Below, in pieces: positions 8,078 through 17,051 of a stretch of DNA of 64,000 nucleotides. The notes below the pieces were generated by a model. It saw only the letters and a list, made by a program, of their open reading frames with translations. It was not told the DNA's origin and made no database searches. The translations under genes and the position numbers were made by a program. Location of the stretch: assembly GCA_943331105.2 (NCBI GenBank), contig CALQKH020000004.1, positions 143,502 through 207,501 on the forward strand, in the 5' to 3' direction. Position 1 is the stretch's first letter, and the number at the start of each line of letters is the position of its first letter. This DNA comes from Akkermansia muciniphila. GTDB taxonomy: Bacteria > Pseudomonadota > Gammaproteobacteria > Burkholderiales > Burkholderiaceae_C.

Positions 8078-9292
8078 ATGAAACGCAAACTTCTCACCAT
8101 CGCCGCTGCTGCGGCTTGTGCCTTTGGCGGTGCCGCCCAAGCCCAGATCTCTGACGGCACAGTCAAGATCGGCGTGTTGAACGACATGTCGGGCCTGTAC
8201 TCTGACATCACCGGCCCCGGCTCTTTGCTGGCGGCTCGCATGGCGGTCGAAGACTACGTTAAGGCCACTGGCTCCAAACTCAAAATTGAAGTGATCGGTG
8301 CTGACCACCAAAACAAACCCGATGTGGGCTCCAACATTGCCCGCCAGTGGTTTGACACCGACAAGGTCGACATGATCGCCGACGTGCCCACGTCTTCGGT
8401 GGGCTTGGCTGTGGCAGCGATTGCCCGCGAAAAAGGCAAGTTGCACGTGAACGCCGGATCGGCCACCTCTGACTTGACTGGCAAGGCTTGCAATGCCAAC
8501 ACCATCCACTGGGCTTATGACACCTACATGCTGGCCAACGGCACCGGCAAGGCGATCGTCAAAAACGGCGGCAACACCTGGTTCTTCTTGACGGCTGACT
8601 ACGCCTTCGGTCACGCTCTGGAGCGCGACACCGAAGCTGTGGTGACCAAGAACGGTGGCAAAGTGGTGGGCAAAGTGCGCACCCCATTCCCCACACAAGA
8701 CTTCTCCTCGTTCTTGTTGCAAGCGCAAGCTTCCAAAGCCAAGATCATTGGTTTGGCCAACGCCGGTGGCGACACCACCAACTCGATCAAGCAAGCAGCC
8801 GAGTTCGGCATCGTTCGTGGCGGCCAAAACCTGGCAGGTCTGTTGGTGTTCTTGCCTGACGTGCACTCGCTGGGTCTGAACGTGGCACAAGGCCTGATGT
8901 TGACCGAAACCTTCTACTGGGACTTGAACGACCAGACCCGCGCATGGTCACGCCGTTTTGCCAGCGCCAACAGCGGCAAGATGCCTTCCATGGTGCAAGC
9001 GGGTGTTTATTCCAGCGTGCTTCACTACTTGAAGTCCGTTGAAGCAGCCAAGACCGATGACGGCACCAAAGTGGCGGCCAAGATGAAAGAGCTGCCCACT
9101 GACGATCCGCTGTTTGGCAAGGGCATTGTCCGTGCCGATGGCCGCAAGATTCACCCCGCTTACTTGTTTGAAGTCAAAAAGCCTTCGGAGTCCAAAGGCC
9201 CTTACGACTATTACAAACTGGCTGCCACCATCCCGGCCAACGAGGCATTCCGCCCCTTGTCCGAGAGCGAGTGCCCACTCGTCAAGAAGTAA
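8078..9292 (+). CDS. Periplasmic substrate-binding protein of the Liv-type importer
   Basis: A 404-residue type I periplasmic-binding-fold protein (Leu/Ile/Val-binding or urea/amide-binding class). The signal peptide ends near residue 23 (GAAQAQ). The mature start VKIGVLNDMSGLYSDITGPG is typical of the family. A strong CAGGAG precedes ATG 8078. It lies between the ATPase and permease genes of the same operon, so it delivers the ligand to LivH/LivM. The ligand is not determined; proteins of this length in Burkholderiales are often annotated only as ABC substrate-binding proteins. Confidence 0.9.
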   Translation: MKRKLLTIAAAAACAFGGAAQAQISDGTVKIGVLNDMSGLYSDITGPGSLLAARMAVEDYVKATGSKLKIEVIGADHQNKPDVGSNIARQWFDTDKVDMIADVPTSSVGLAVAAIAREKGKLHVNAGSATSDLTGKACNANTIHWAYDTYMLANGTGKAIVKNGGNTWFFLTADYAFGHALERDTEAVVTKNGGKVVGKVRTPFPTQDFSSFLLQAQASKAKIIGLANAGGDTTNSIKQAAEFGIVRGGQNLAGLLVFLPDVHSLGLNVAQGLMLTETFYWDLNDQTRAWSRRFASANSGKMPSMVQAGVYSSVLHYLKSVEAAKTDDGTKVAAKMKELPTDDPLFGKGIVRADGRKIHPAYLFEVKKPSESKGPYDYYKLAATIPANEAFRPLSESECPLVKK

Positions 9293-9325
9293 TCCCACTG
9301 TTCTGAGCTAACCAAAGTCACCGCC

Positions 9326-10210
9326 ATGGAAATTTTTGGCATTCCCTCCCAAGCCCTCTTTGGGCAATTGCTGATCGGACTGATCAACGGTTCGTTTTAT
9401 GCGCTGCTCTCGCTGGGCCTGGCGGTGATCTTCGGCCTGCTCAACATCATCAACTTCACCCATGGCGCCCAGTACATGCTGGGCGCCTTTGTGGCCTACC
9501 TGGGCATGCAAAAACTGGGGATGAATTACTGGGTCGCTCTGGTTGTCACACCACTTGTGGTGGGGGCCACGGGCATGCTCATTGAGCGCACCATGCTCAA
9601 GCAACTCTACAAGCTGGACCACCTTTATGGTCTGCTGCTCACATTCGGATTGGCACTGATCATCCAGGGCTTGTTCCGACACGAATTTGGCTCCTCGGGC
9701 ATGCCTTACCCCGTGCCCGAAGTCTTCAGGGGCGCGATCGACACCGGCTTCATGTTCTTGCCCAAATACCGAGCTTGGGTCATCGTCGCCTCTTTGGTGG
9801 TGTGTCTGGCCACTTGGTACGTGATTGAACGCACCAAGCTGGGCGCCTACTTGCGCGCCGCCACCGAAAACCCCAGCCTGGTGCAATCCTTTGGCATCAA
9901 CGTGCCGCGCATGATCACTTTGACCTATGGCTTCGGCGTGGGCTTGGCCGCTTTGGCCGGCGTCATGGCTGCGCCCATTTACCAAGTCAACCCCACCATG
10001 GGCGCCGACCTCATCATTGTGGTGTTCGCCGTGGTGGTGATTGGCGGCATGGGCTCGATCATGGGCGCCATCGTCACTGGATTTGGTTTGGGCCTTGTAG
10101 AAGGTCTGACCAAGGTCTTCTACCCCGAGGCTTCGGCCACCGTGATCTTTGTGATCATGACCATCGTTCTGCTCCTCAAGCCCGCCGGCCTGTTCGGCAC
10201 CCAGAAGTAA
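9326..10210 (+). CDS. livH: Liv-type ABC permease LivH
   Basis: A 294-residue inner-membrane permease with about eight hydrophobic segments. Family landmarks include LINGSFYALLSLGLAVIFG near the N-terminus, NFTHGAQYMLGA (near residue 44) and GGMGSIMGA near residue 238. It pairs with LivM, which starts 4 bases after its stop. A near-complete set of family motifs and normal length make the call firm; substrate specificity follows the binding protein upstream. Confidence 0.92.
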   Translation: MEIFGIPSQALFGQLLIGLINGSFYALLSLGLAVIFGLLNIINFTHGAQYMLGAFVAYLGMQKLGMNYWVALVVTPLVVGATGMLIERTMLKQLYKLDHLYGLLLTFGLALIIQGLFRHEFGSSGMPYPVPEVFRGAIDTGFMFLPKYRAWVIVASLVVCLATWYVIERTKLGAYLRAATENPSLVQSFGINVPRMITLTYGFGVGLAALAGVMAAPIYQVNPTMGADLIIVVFAVVVIGGMGSIMGAIVTGFGLGLVEGLTKVFYPEASATVIFVIMTIVLLLKPAGLFGTQK

Positions 10211-10214
10211 AGCC

Positions 10215-11174
10215 ATGTCGAACTCTGCAATGACCACTGTGACCTCTGGTTCCTCCCGCTCACACTGGGTGGCATTCGCCATCATGGTGCTGGCCCTTGC
10301 CATTGCCCCAATCTGGGTCTACCCGATCTTCTTGATGAAAGTGATGTGCTTTGCGCTGTTTGCTTGCGCTTTCAACTTGTTGCTGGGCTTTGGTGGCCTG
10401 CTGTCTTTTGGCCACGCCATGTTTTTGGGCACAGCCGGTTATGCGTCGGCGCATGCTGCCAAGGTCTGGGGCTTGACGCCCGAGTTGGCCGTTCTTTTCG
10501 GTACGCTGTGTTCCACCGTTTTGGCCTATGTGGTGGGCTCTCTGGCGATTCGCCGCCAAGGCATTTACTTTGCGATGATCACCTTGGCTTTGGCCCAGAT
10601 GATCTTCTTCTTCGCATTGCAAGCCCCTTTTACTGGCGGTGAAGACGGTATCCAAAACGTGCCACGCGGCCACCTGTTTGGCCTGTTTGATCTGGCAGAC
10701 AACATGAACATGTACATGTTTGTGTTTGCAATTTTCATTCTGGGTTTCTTGTTTGTCTGGCGCGTTATCCATTCACCGTTTGGTCAAATTCTGAAGGCCA
10801 TCCGCGAGCACCAAGACCGTGCAACGTCTTTGGGCTACGACACCGACAAATTCAAACTGCTGGCCTTCGTCATCTCGGGTGCCATCGCGGGCACAGCGGG
10901 TGCCACCAAATCGCTGGTGTTCCAGTTGGCATCTCTGACCGACGTGCACTGGTCGATGTCAGGCGAAGTGGTGCTGATGACTCTGGTCGGCGGCATGGGC
11001 ACTTTGTTTGGCCCCGTGGTCGGCGCCGCCGTGATCGTCAGCATGCAAAACTACCTGGCCCAGCTGGGCGCTTGGGTCACCATCATTCAGGGCGTGATCT
11101 TTGTGGTGTGTGTGTTGGCCTTCCGACGCGGCATCATTGGTGAGATTGCCAACTGGATCAAGAAACCCTTGTGA
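10215..11174 (+). CDS. livM: Liv-type ABC permease LivM
   Basis: A 319-residue permease, last gene of the importer operon. Landmarks are LLLGFGGLLSFGHAMFLG (near residue 55), the EAA-like loop around AIREHQDRATSLGYD (near residue 195) and GGMGTLFGPVVGA (near residue 257). Hydrophobic helices occur throughout. A strong bidirectional terminator follows 15 bases downstream, marking the operon end. Confidence 0.92.
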   Translation: MSNSAMTTVTSGSSRSHWVAFAIMVLALAIAPIWVYPIFLMKVMCFALFACAFNLLLGFGGLLSFGHAMFLGTAGYASAHAAKVWGLTPELAVLFGTLCSTVLAYVVGSLAIRRQGIYFAMITLALAQMIFFFALQAPFTGGEDGIQNVPRGHLFGLFDLADNMNMYMFVFAIFILGFLFVWRVIHSPFGQILKAIREHQDRATSLGYDTDKFKLLAFVISGAIAGTAGATKSLVFQLASLTDVHWSMSGEVVLMTLVGGMGTLFGPVVGAAVIVSMQNYLAQLGAWVTIIQGVIFVVCVLAFRRGIIGEIANWIKKPL

Positions 11175-11188
11175 CGCTGCGCTCAACA

Positions 11189-11228
11189 CCCACAAAAAAA
11201 CCGCCCTAACAGGCGGTTTTTTTGTGGG
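11189..11228. terminator. Bidirectional intrinsic terminator between livM and the cupin gene
   Basis: A perfect 17-bp inverted repeat (CCCAC, seven A, CCGCC on the left; GGCGG, seven T, GTGGG on the right) with a 6-base loop CTAACA. The A- and T-runs inside the stem give a GC core followed by a U-tract on either strand, which suits the two convergent genes. Confidence 0.92.
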
Positions 11229-11252
11229 CCATGGCCCTGGGGTGTGGCCGAC

Positions 11253-11789
11253 TCAGCGCATGAAATTTTTCACGTAGTCCGCCCCTAGCCCCACAGCCTC
11301 GAAGTGGGCGCGGTACTTCTCGATGCGCGTGAACACATCGTCATATCCCGTGGCATTGCCTTGAGTGTCCACGTACATCAGGGCACCGTGCACGGTGAAC
11401 ATCGTCACCATGTCCTGACAATCGTCGGGTACCACCAAGGTGTGGGTCTCGCCTGGTGGCTCGTACACATAGCTGCCTTCCTCGGCCACCCAGTCGTGTT
11501 CTAGGTAAAGCCACTTGCCGCGCAAGACATGGGCATGCACCATGCCTGAGTGACGGTGACGCTGGAGCAAGCCCGAGCGTTTGACCTTCAGCAGGTGCAC
11601 ATAAAACCCACCACTCACATTCAGATGCAAAGGTCGCGACCAAATGCCGGGGGCGATTGGGGCCCACAAGCGCTCGTCTTCGGTTTGCACATCGAGCACC
11701 ACCATGTCGGGCGACATCCCCCATGGCTGGGGTTTGGCATAAGGAACGCGGTCGTCAGCGGCCGCTGGTGGCGTGTGATTGGAGCTCAT
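11253..11789 (-). CDS. Cupin-fold protein, 2,4'-dihydroxyacetophenone dioxygenase-like
   Basis: A 178-residue cupin. The first motif is seen in LLQRHRHSGMVHAHVLRG (His ligands near residues 78-86) and the second in YEPPGETHTLVV (Glu and His near residues 113-115). The overall pattern resembles the family annotated as 2,4'-dihydroxyacetophenone dioxygenase, a non-haem Fe enzyme that cleaves the C-C bond of hydroxyaryl ketones. The activity is inferred; many relatives are uncharacterised. The gene is monocistronic, with terminator-flanked convergent neighbours. Confidence 0.7.
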   Translation of the reverse strand: MSSNHTPPAAADDRVPYAKPQPWGMSPDMVVLDVQTEDERLWAPIAPGIWSRPLHLNVSGGFYVHLLKVKRSGLLQRHRHSGMVHAHVLRGKWLYLEHDWVAEEGSYVYEPPGETHTLVVPDDCQDMVTMFTVHGALMYVDTQGNATGYDDVFTRIEKYRAHFEAVGLGADYVKNFMR

Positions 11790-11903
11790 GGGTGGGCAGT
11801 GAACAATTCAAAACACTCAGCTTAAAACGGAGTGCCTCGCTGGCCTGCGCCATGTGTGACAGCTTTGAGCGCCATCTGCGCCCGAAAGGAACGCCAACCG
11901 CCT

Positions 11904-12458
11904 TCAATGCCCTGCAAAAGACACCAAGGTGAAGAGCTTCAAACCGGCGGCCTTGATGCGCTCCGACCCACCCAGTTCAGGCAAGTCAACAATGGCCGCG
12001 CCTTCGATGACCTTGGCACCCAGTTTTTCGAGCAATTTTTTACCCGCCATCATGGTGCCGCCTGTGGCAATCAAATCATCGATCAGCAAGACACGCTGGC
12101 CAGGCTTGACGGCGTCGGTGTGCAGTTCGACGGTGGCGCTGCCGTATTCCAACTCGTAGGTTTCTTCTACGGTGGTGAAAGGCAACTTGCCCTTTTTGCG
12201 GATCGGTACAAAACCGAGGCCCAATTCATAAGCGACCACCGAGCCTAAGATAAAACCACGCGCATCCAAGCCGGCCACCACATCGGGGCGCAAGTCGGGC
12301 GCCATGTAACGGTGCACAAACGCATCGATCAAAACGCGGAACACCCGGGGGTCTTGCAGCAAGGGCGTGATGTCACGGAACTGCACGCCCGGTGCAGGCC
12401 AATCCGGCACGGTGCGGATGTGGCTCTTCAGGTAATCGTTGACATTCAGATTGTCCAT
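11904..12458 (-). CDS. apt: Adenine phosphoribosyltransferase
   Basis: A 184-residue Apt that converts adenine and PRPP to AMP in purine salvage. The PRPP-binding motif is [14 protein letters not shown] (near residue 125). The flexible-loop region and [10 protein letters not shown] (near residue 65) are typical. ATG 12458 was chosen because it matches the family length. The same frame stays open upstream through the antisense of kdsD, but that part has no homology. It is divergent from kdsD across a 126-base gap that must hold both promoters. Confidence 0.95.
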   Translation of the reverse strand: MDNLNVNDYLKSHIRTVPDWPAPGVQFRDITPLLQDPRVFRVLIDAFVHRYMAPDLRPDVVAGLDARGFILGSVVAYELGLGFVPIRKKGKLPFTTVEETYELEYGSATVELHTDAVKPGQRVLLIDDLIATGGTMMAGKKLLEKLGAKVIEGAAIVDLPELGGSERIKAAGLKLFTLVSFAGH

Positions 12459-12584
12459 GTCTTGGGCTCGCAATGGGGGCTTTGAAAATGACCCGTTCAA
12501 GAGACAGCAGGCCATGCGGGTCGGCTTGACCAACCGGGCTGATGTTAACAAGCCGACAAGGCTTCGAGCCGATAAAATGAAGCT

Positions 12585-13562
12585 ATGCTTGCCCACACCA
12601 ACACCACCCTGCAACTCGCCCGAGAGACCCTCGACATTGAAGCGGCTGCGCTGCTTCAACTCAAGGACCGTCTGGACGAGCGCTTCGTCAAAGCGGTCAA
12701 CATGGTCTTGGCCGTTCAGGGCCGTGTGGTGGTCACCGGCATGGGCAAAAGCGGCCACATCGGTCGCAAGATTGCCGCCACGCTGGCGTCCACCGGCACA
12801 CCGGCCATGTTTGTGCACCCCGGTGAAGCCAGCCATGGCGACTTGGGCATGATCAAAACTGTGGATGTGGTCTTGGCCATCTCCAACAGCGGTGAAAGTG
12901 ACGAGCTCGTGGCCATCTTGCCGGTGCTCAAGCGACAGGGCGTGCCCTTGATTGCCATGACCGGCGGCATGGCGTCTTCTTTGGCCCGCCATGCCGATGT
13001 GGTGATTGACTGCTCGGTGAGCAAAGAGGCCTGCCCTTTGAACCTGGCCCCCACGGCCAGCACCACGGCCCAGCTGGCCATGGGCGACGCTTTGGCCGTG
13101 GCCTTGCTGGATGCCCGGGGCTTCAAGCCCGAAGACTTTGCACGCTCTCACCCGGGTGGCTCTTTGGGTCGCAAGCTGCTCACGCATGTGGGCGATGTCA
13201 TGCGCAAAGGCAACGATGTGCCACACGTGGCGCCCGATGCCGAATTCACCACCCTGATGCGAGAGATGAGCAGCAAGGGCTTGGGTGCCACCGCCGTCAC
13301 CGATACCAAGGGCCAAGTATTGGGCGTGTTCACCGATGGCGATTTGCGCCGTTTGATTGAAAAAGGCGTTGACCTGCGCAGCTTGAAGGCGCACGAGGTG
13401 ATGCGTCCCAAGCCTCGCACCATCCGTCACGACGCCCTCGCAGTTGAGGCAGCCGAAATGATGGAGCTCCACCGCATCACCAGCATTTTGGTGGTCGATG
13501 CCGAGGGGGTTTTGTGCGGTGCCATCAACTCCAACGACCTGATGCGGGCCAAGGTGATCTGA
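12585..13562 (+). CDS. kdsD: Arabinose-5-phosphate isomerase
   Basis: A 325-residue KdsD/KpsF that interconverts D-ribulose 5-phosphate and D-arabinose 5-phosphate, the first step to Kdo for lipopolysaccharide. Residues 35-185 form the SIS sugar-isomerase domain ([11 protein letters not shown] near 51, SNSGESDEL near 99). Two CBS domains follow (near 205-260 and 270-325). It is followed one base after its stop by kdsC and is the first gene of a kdsD-kdsC-lptC unit. Confidence 0.96.
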   Translation: MLAHTNTTLQLARETLDIEAAALLQLKDRLDERFVKAVNMVLAVQGRVVVTGMGKSGHIGRKIAATLASTGTPAMFVHPGEASHGDLGMIKTVDVVLAISNSGESDELVAILPVLKRQGVPLIAMTGGMASSLARHADVVIDCSVSKEACPLNLAPTASTTAQLAMGDALAVALLDARGFKPEDFARSHPGGSLGRKLLTHVGDVMRKGNDVPHVAPDAEFTTLMREMSSKGLGATAVTDTKGQVLGVFTDGDLRRLIEKGVDLRSLKAHEVMRPKPRTIRHDALAVEAAEMMELHRITSILVVDAEGVLCGAINSNDLMRAKVI

Positions 13563-13563
13563 C

Positions 13564-14142
13564 ATGCAAGCACTGACACCCGCCCTGATTTACCCACCCG
13601 AGTTGCTGCTGCAAGCCCAGGGACTTCGTGTCGCGTTTTTTGACATCGACGGGGTGTTGACCGATGGTGGGCTGTACTTCTCAGAATCGGGCGAAACTCT
13701 CAAGCGTTTCAACACGCTGGACGGCCAAGGCCTGAAACTGCTGCAAAAGGCGGGCATCACGCCGGTCGTCATCACGGGGCGTGACTCTGCGCCTTTGCGC
13801 CTTCGCCTTCAGGCCCTTGGCATCACCCACGCCCGCTTTGGCACCGAAGACAAGCGTCCTGCAGCCGAGGTTTTTTTGGATCAACTGGGGCTGACATGGT
13901 CGCAAGCAGCCGCCATGGGCGACGATTGGCCAGACCTGCCGGTGATGCAACGGGCGGCCTTTGCATGCGCCCCCGCCAACGCCCATGCCCAAGCCAAAGC
14001 ACTGGCCCACCACACCACGGCTGAACGCGGTGGTGAAGGGGCAGCCCGGGCATTTTGCGACTTGTTGCTGGTCGCAGGCGGCCATTACGCCGGCTTGCTG
14101 GCACAGGTCGGCCTGAGTGACCACAAGGGTGCCTCTGCATGA
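13564..14142 (+). CDS. kdsC: Kdo-8-phosphate phosphatase
   Basis: A 192-residue HAD-superfamily phosphatase of the cap-less C0 type that removes phosphate from Kdo 8-phosphate. HAD motif I is [11 protein letters not shown] (near residue 25) with both catalytic aspartates. Motif II is in VITGRDS and motif IV in [10 protein letters not shown]. The stop overlaps the lptC start (ATGA), indicating translational coupling. Length and motifs fit KdsC. Confidence 0.95.
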   Translation: MQALTPALIYPPELLLQAQGLRVAFFDIDGVLTDGGLYFSESGETLKRFNTLDGQGLKLLQKAGITPVVITGRDSAPLRLRLQALGITHARFGTEDKRPAAEVFLDQLGLTWSQAAAMGDDWPDLPVMQRAAFACAPANAHAQAKALAHHTTAERGGEGAARAFCDLLLVAGGHYAGLLAQVGLSDHKGASA

Positions 14143-14747
14143 GCGCCTGGATGCGTCTGCGACGCACGCTGGACCGACTCACCATTTACTTGCCATTGAT
14201 CTTGTTTGGCTTGCTGGCATTGGGCAGCTGGTGGTTGGTTCGCAGCATGCCAGAGTTGCTGCCACCGGGAACCGACAAGTTGCTGCGCGTCGAGCCCGAT
14301 TACCGACTCGAAAAATTCACCGTCAAGTCCTTTGACATATCGGGCCGCATGACCCGTGAAATCAGTGGGCAAAGTGCCACGCACTTTCCAGCAAAGCAAG
14401 AGCTGCACATTCAGAACATCCGGATCTTTGCCGAAAACGAACTGGGGACACGCTTTCAAGCACAGGCCCGTCTTGGCGTCTCGAAAGAACCCGAGCAACA
14501 AGTCGATTTGACCGGCGGTGTGTTCGCGGTCCGAGCGGCTGACCAAAAAGGGCCGCGCGTGACGCTCAAAGGTGAGGCTTTAACGGCGCTGATGGATGAG
14601 GAGCGCTTGGTCTCTTCAGTGCCGGTTGAAATCGTCCGCGATGGTGATGTCTTCACCTCTGAGACCATGGACTTTGACACTCGCAATGGGCACTACGAAC
14701 TGCAGGGTCGGGTGAAGTCGGTTCTGTCTCCCACCCGCAAACCCTGA
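14139..14747 (+). CDS. lptC: LPS export ABC transporter periplasmic protein LptC
   Basis: A 202-residue protein with one N-terminal membrane anchor (residues 16-37, LPLILFGLLALGSWWLV) and a beta-rich periplasmic domain. LptC receives LPS from LptB2FG and passes it to LptA. The region DYRLEKFTVKSFD near residue 51 matches the family. In many proteobacteria lptA and lptB follow directly; here a terminator and a convergent gene follow instead, so those genes must be elsewhere. Confidence 0.88.
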   Translation: MSAWMRLRRTLDRLTIYLPLILFGLLALGSWWLVRSMPELLPPGTDKLLRVEPDYRLEKFTVKSFDISGRMTREISGQSATHFPAKQELHIQNIRIFAENELGTRFQAQARLGVSKEPEQQVDLTGGVFAVRAADQKGPRVTLKGEALTALMDEERLVSSVPVEIVRDGDVFTSETMDFDTRNGHYELQGRVKSVLSPTRKP

Positions 14748-14753
14748 CAGCAA

Positions 14754-14776
14754 AAAGCCCTGCGAAGCAGGGCTTT
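14754..14776. terminator. Intrinsic terminator between convergent lptC and the RRM gene
   Basis: Hairpin AAAGCCCTGC / GCAGGGCTTT with a GAA loop. On the - strand it is followed by a U-rich tract (five T, then GCTG), so it best serves the RNA-binding protein gene, but it can also end lptC transcription. Confidence 0.85.
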
Positions 14777-14823
14777 GTCGAAACAAGGGCCAAGGTAAGG
14801 TCTGACCCTAGCCCGTGCAGGGG

Positions 14824-15180
14824 TCAGTAACCACCGCCGTAGCCGCCACCACCATCGCGACCGCCGCCGCCATCACGGCGACCACCACCACGCGGGCCTG
14901 CGCCGTAAGGGCTGCGGAAACCACCGCCGCCACCTTCGCCGCCACCGCCATAACCGCCGCCACCTTCACGGCGACCACCGCCGTAACCGCCACCACCATC
15001 GCGGCCACCGCCGTAGCCGCCGCCACCTTCACGCGCGCCGCCGTAGCCACCGCCGCCGCCGCCCTCACGGGGACCGCCATAGCCACCACCACCTTCACGG
15101 GGGCCACCATAGCCGCCACCACCTTCACGACGGCCGCCGCCAAAACCACCACCGCCACCGAACCCGCCACCACCGGTGCG
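14824..15180 (-). repeat. Glycine-codon repeat tract encoding the GGY/GGGRE tail
   Basis: A 360-base purine-rich (coding strand) array of imperfect units encoding GGGGYGG, REGGGG and GGRDGG. It is the 3' part of the RRM gene. The coding strand contains many closely spaced GG/GGG runs, so slippage polymorphism and G-quadruplex formation are possible. Confidence 0.8.
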
Positions 15181-15441
15181 AGGAGGACGTGCTTCCATGG
15201 GGCGTGCTTCGTTCACGACCACGTTGCGGCCACCCAAAGGCTGGCCATTCATGCCGTTGATGGCGGCTTGCGCCTCATCGTCGCTGCCCATCTCCACAAA
15301 ACCGAAGCCTTTGGAGCGGCCGGTGTCACGTTCCATCATGACTTTGGCGCTGGTCACCGCACCGAATTCACCGAAGGCTTGTTCCAGATCGCTGTCACGA
15401 ACCGAATAAGGCAGGTTGCCGACGTAAAGTTTGTTGCCCAT
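14824..15441 (-). CDS. Glycine-rich RNA-binding protein (single RRM)
   Basis: A 205-residue protein. Residues 1-82 form one RNA recognition motif with RNP2 LYVGNLPY (near 5) and RNP1 KGFGFVEM (near 44). Residues 88-205 are a low-complexity Gly/Arg/Tyr tail resembling RGG-box and cold-induced GRPs. A clear GAGGAG ribosome site precedes ATG 15441. Such proteins in proteobacteria and cyanobacteria are often cold- or stress-induced RNA chaperones. The role here is inferred from architecture only. The tail is unusually long compared with the roughly 90-150 residues of most bacterial RRM proteins. Confidence 0.9.
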   Translation of the reverse strand: MGNKLYVGNLPYSVRDSDLEQAFGEFGAVTSAKVMMERDTGRSKGFGFVEMGSDDEAQAAINGMNGQPLGGRNVVVNEARPMEARPPRTGGGGFGGGGGFGGGRREGGGGYGGPREGGGGYGGPREGGGGGGYGGAREGGGGYGGGRDGGGGYGGGRREGGGGYGGGGEGGGGGFRSPYGAGPRGGGRRDGGGGRDGGGGYGGGY

Positions 15442-15615
15442 GAAAGGGACTCCTCAAAACACAAAGATAAAAGCGATGGAGCTTCGACAACGCATTCGAC
15501 ATACCTGAAAACATCGTAAGGAAAGCGAAACTGATGGGGTCACCGCAAACAAGACCTTGCGGCAACACGCCCCAAAGTCATCGAATTATGAGAGTGAAAA
15601 CAAACCAAAAGGCAA

Positions 15616-15628
15616 GGGGGAAACCCCC
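15616..15628 (-). terminator. Weak candidate terminator downstream of amtB
   Basis: GGGGG-AAA-CCCCC hairpin in the 230-base gap between amtB and the RRM gene; read on the - strand it is followed by TTGCCTTTT. The stem is short and the loop is 3 bases, so activity is uncertain. The rest of the gap should hold the RRM promoter and 5' UTR. Confidence 0.35.
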
Positions 15629-15671
15629 CAATACCTATTAAAAACGGGGCTTTCACTGGTTTTCTGTTGTT

Positions 15672-16874
15672 TTACCAACTCACCTCGCGGTCAGGGCTGG
15701 CGCTGATTTTGTGAATACTCAAATCAGCACCGTCGTATTCCTCCTCTTGGCTGAGTTTCAGGCCCATGGTGATTTTCAGAACACCATAAATCAACAAGCC
15801 GCCCAACAAGGCCCATGCCACACCCAAGAAGGTGCCGATCAGTTGGGCCGTCACATTGACCCCGCCCAAACCACCCAAGCTGGTCGCACCAAAAATACCC
15901 GCCGCAATACCGCCCCAGGCGCCGCAAATGCCGTGCAGGGGCCAAACACCCAGCACGTCGTCAATCTTCCATTTGTTTTGGGTCAAGGTGAACATGACCA
16001 CAAACAGGCCTCCGGCCACAGCCCCGACCGTCAACGCACCAAATGGGTGCATCAAGTCAGAGCCAGCACACACCGCCACCAAGCCGGCCAACGGCCCGTT
16101 GTGCACAAATCCCGGGTCATTCTTACCCAAGACCAAAGCCGCCAAAGTCCCGCCCACCATGGCCATCAAGGAATTGACCGCCACCAAGCCTGACATTTTG
16201 TCCAGCGTCTGGGCACTCATCACATTGAAGCCAAACCAGCCCACGATCAAAATCCATGAGCCCAAGGCCAGAAATGGGATGCTCGATGGTGGGTGCGCCG
16301 ACACCACACCGTCTTTGCGGTAGCGGTTGTAACGGGCGCCCAACAACACCACAGCCGGCAAAGCGATCCAACCACCCATGGCGTGCACCACCACCGAGCC
16401 GGCAAAGTCATGGAACTCGTCGCCCGTGACGGCCTTGATCCAGGCCTGCACGCCAAAGTGCTGGTTCCAGGCAATGCCCTCAAAGAAGGGGTACACAAAG
16501 CCTACGATCACCGCCGTGGCGATCAACTGCGGCCAAAACTTGGCCCGCTCAGCAATGCCACCCGAAATGATGGCGGGAATGGCCGCCGCGAAGGTCAGCA
16601 AAAAGAAAAACTTGACGAGGTCATAGCCGTTCTTGGCGGCCAACTGCTCAGCCCCCACAAAGAAGGTGGTGCCATAGGCCACGCTGTAACCGACCACAAA
16701 ATACACCACCGTGGAGACCGAAAAGTCGACCAAGATCTTGACCAAGGCGTTGACTTGGTTCTTTTTGCGGACTGTGCCCAGCTCCAAAAAGGCAAATCCG
16801 GCGTGCATGGCCAACACCATGATGCCGCCCAACAAAATAAATAGCGCATCCGCGCCCTGTTTCAGTGCTTCCAC
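15672..16874 (-). CDS. amtB: Ammonium transporter AmtB
   Basis: A 400-residue, 11-helix ammonium channel. Seen landmarks are DFAGSVVVHAMGG (structural Asp and first twin His), LMHPFGALTVGAVAG (second twin His) and LHGICGAWGGIAAG. I chose the GTG at 16874 because it follows an AAAGGA site and gives the family start VEALKQGADALFILLG; the open frame continues to 17030 with a possible extra hydrophobic segment. Unlike the common glnK-amtB arrangement, no PII gene is adjacent. Expected regulation is NtrC, but no site was identified. Confidence 0.93.
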   Translation of the reverse strand: MEALKQGADALFILLGGIMVLAMHAGFAFLELGTVRKKNQVNALVKILVDFSVSTVVYFVVGYSVAYGTTFFVGAEQLAAKNGYDLVKFFFLLTFAAAIPAIISGGIAERAKFWPQLIATAVIVGFVYPFFEGIAWNQHFGVQAWIKAVTGDEFHDFAGSVVVHAMGGWIALPAVVLLGARYNRYRKDGVVSAHPPSSIPFLALGSWILIVGWFGFNVMSAQTLDKMSGLVAVNSLMAMVGGTLAALVLGKNDPGFVHNGPLAGLVAVCAGSDLMHPFGALTVGAVAGGLFVVMFTLTQNKWKIDDVLGVWPLHGICGAWGGIAAGIFGATSLGGLGGVNVTAQLIGTFLGVAWALLGGLLIYGVLKITMGLKLSQEEEYDGADLSIHKISASPDREVSW

Positions 16875-17051
16875 GGTCGTCCTTTGAGAATTTTTGCCTT
16901 TTTTTGGTGCATTCGAGGATTTCAAAACCTCGGCGCACCAAATCCAAGCAAGAAGCGCACCCAAAACGAACCAAACTTTATAAAAGCCCCAGCGTGGGTC
17001 ACTTAAGATCGACTTCCTGCAAAGACACAACGGGCAAAGGCCCGCTTTTCC

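Noticed and set aside
12459..13565. N-terminal extension of the apt reading frame to 553 codons on the - strand
   Set aside because: The extra 369 codons are antisense to kdsD and show no protein motif; Apt has its normal length from ATG 12458.
14824..15180. CRISPR-like or satellite array
   Set aside because: The periodic DNA is explained by glycine-rich codons of the RRM protein; there are no unique spacers between identical repeats.
16875..17051. Possible Mn-sensing yybP-ykoY riboswitch before the GDT1-like gene
   Set aside because: None of the conserved loop sequences could be found in the 177-base region.
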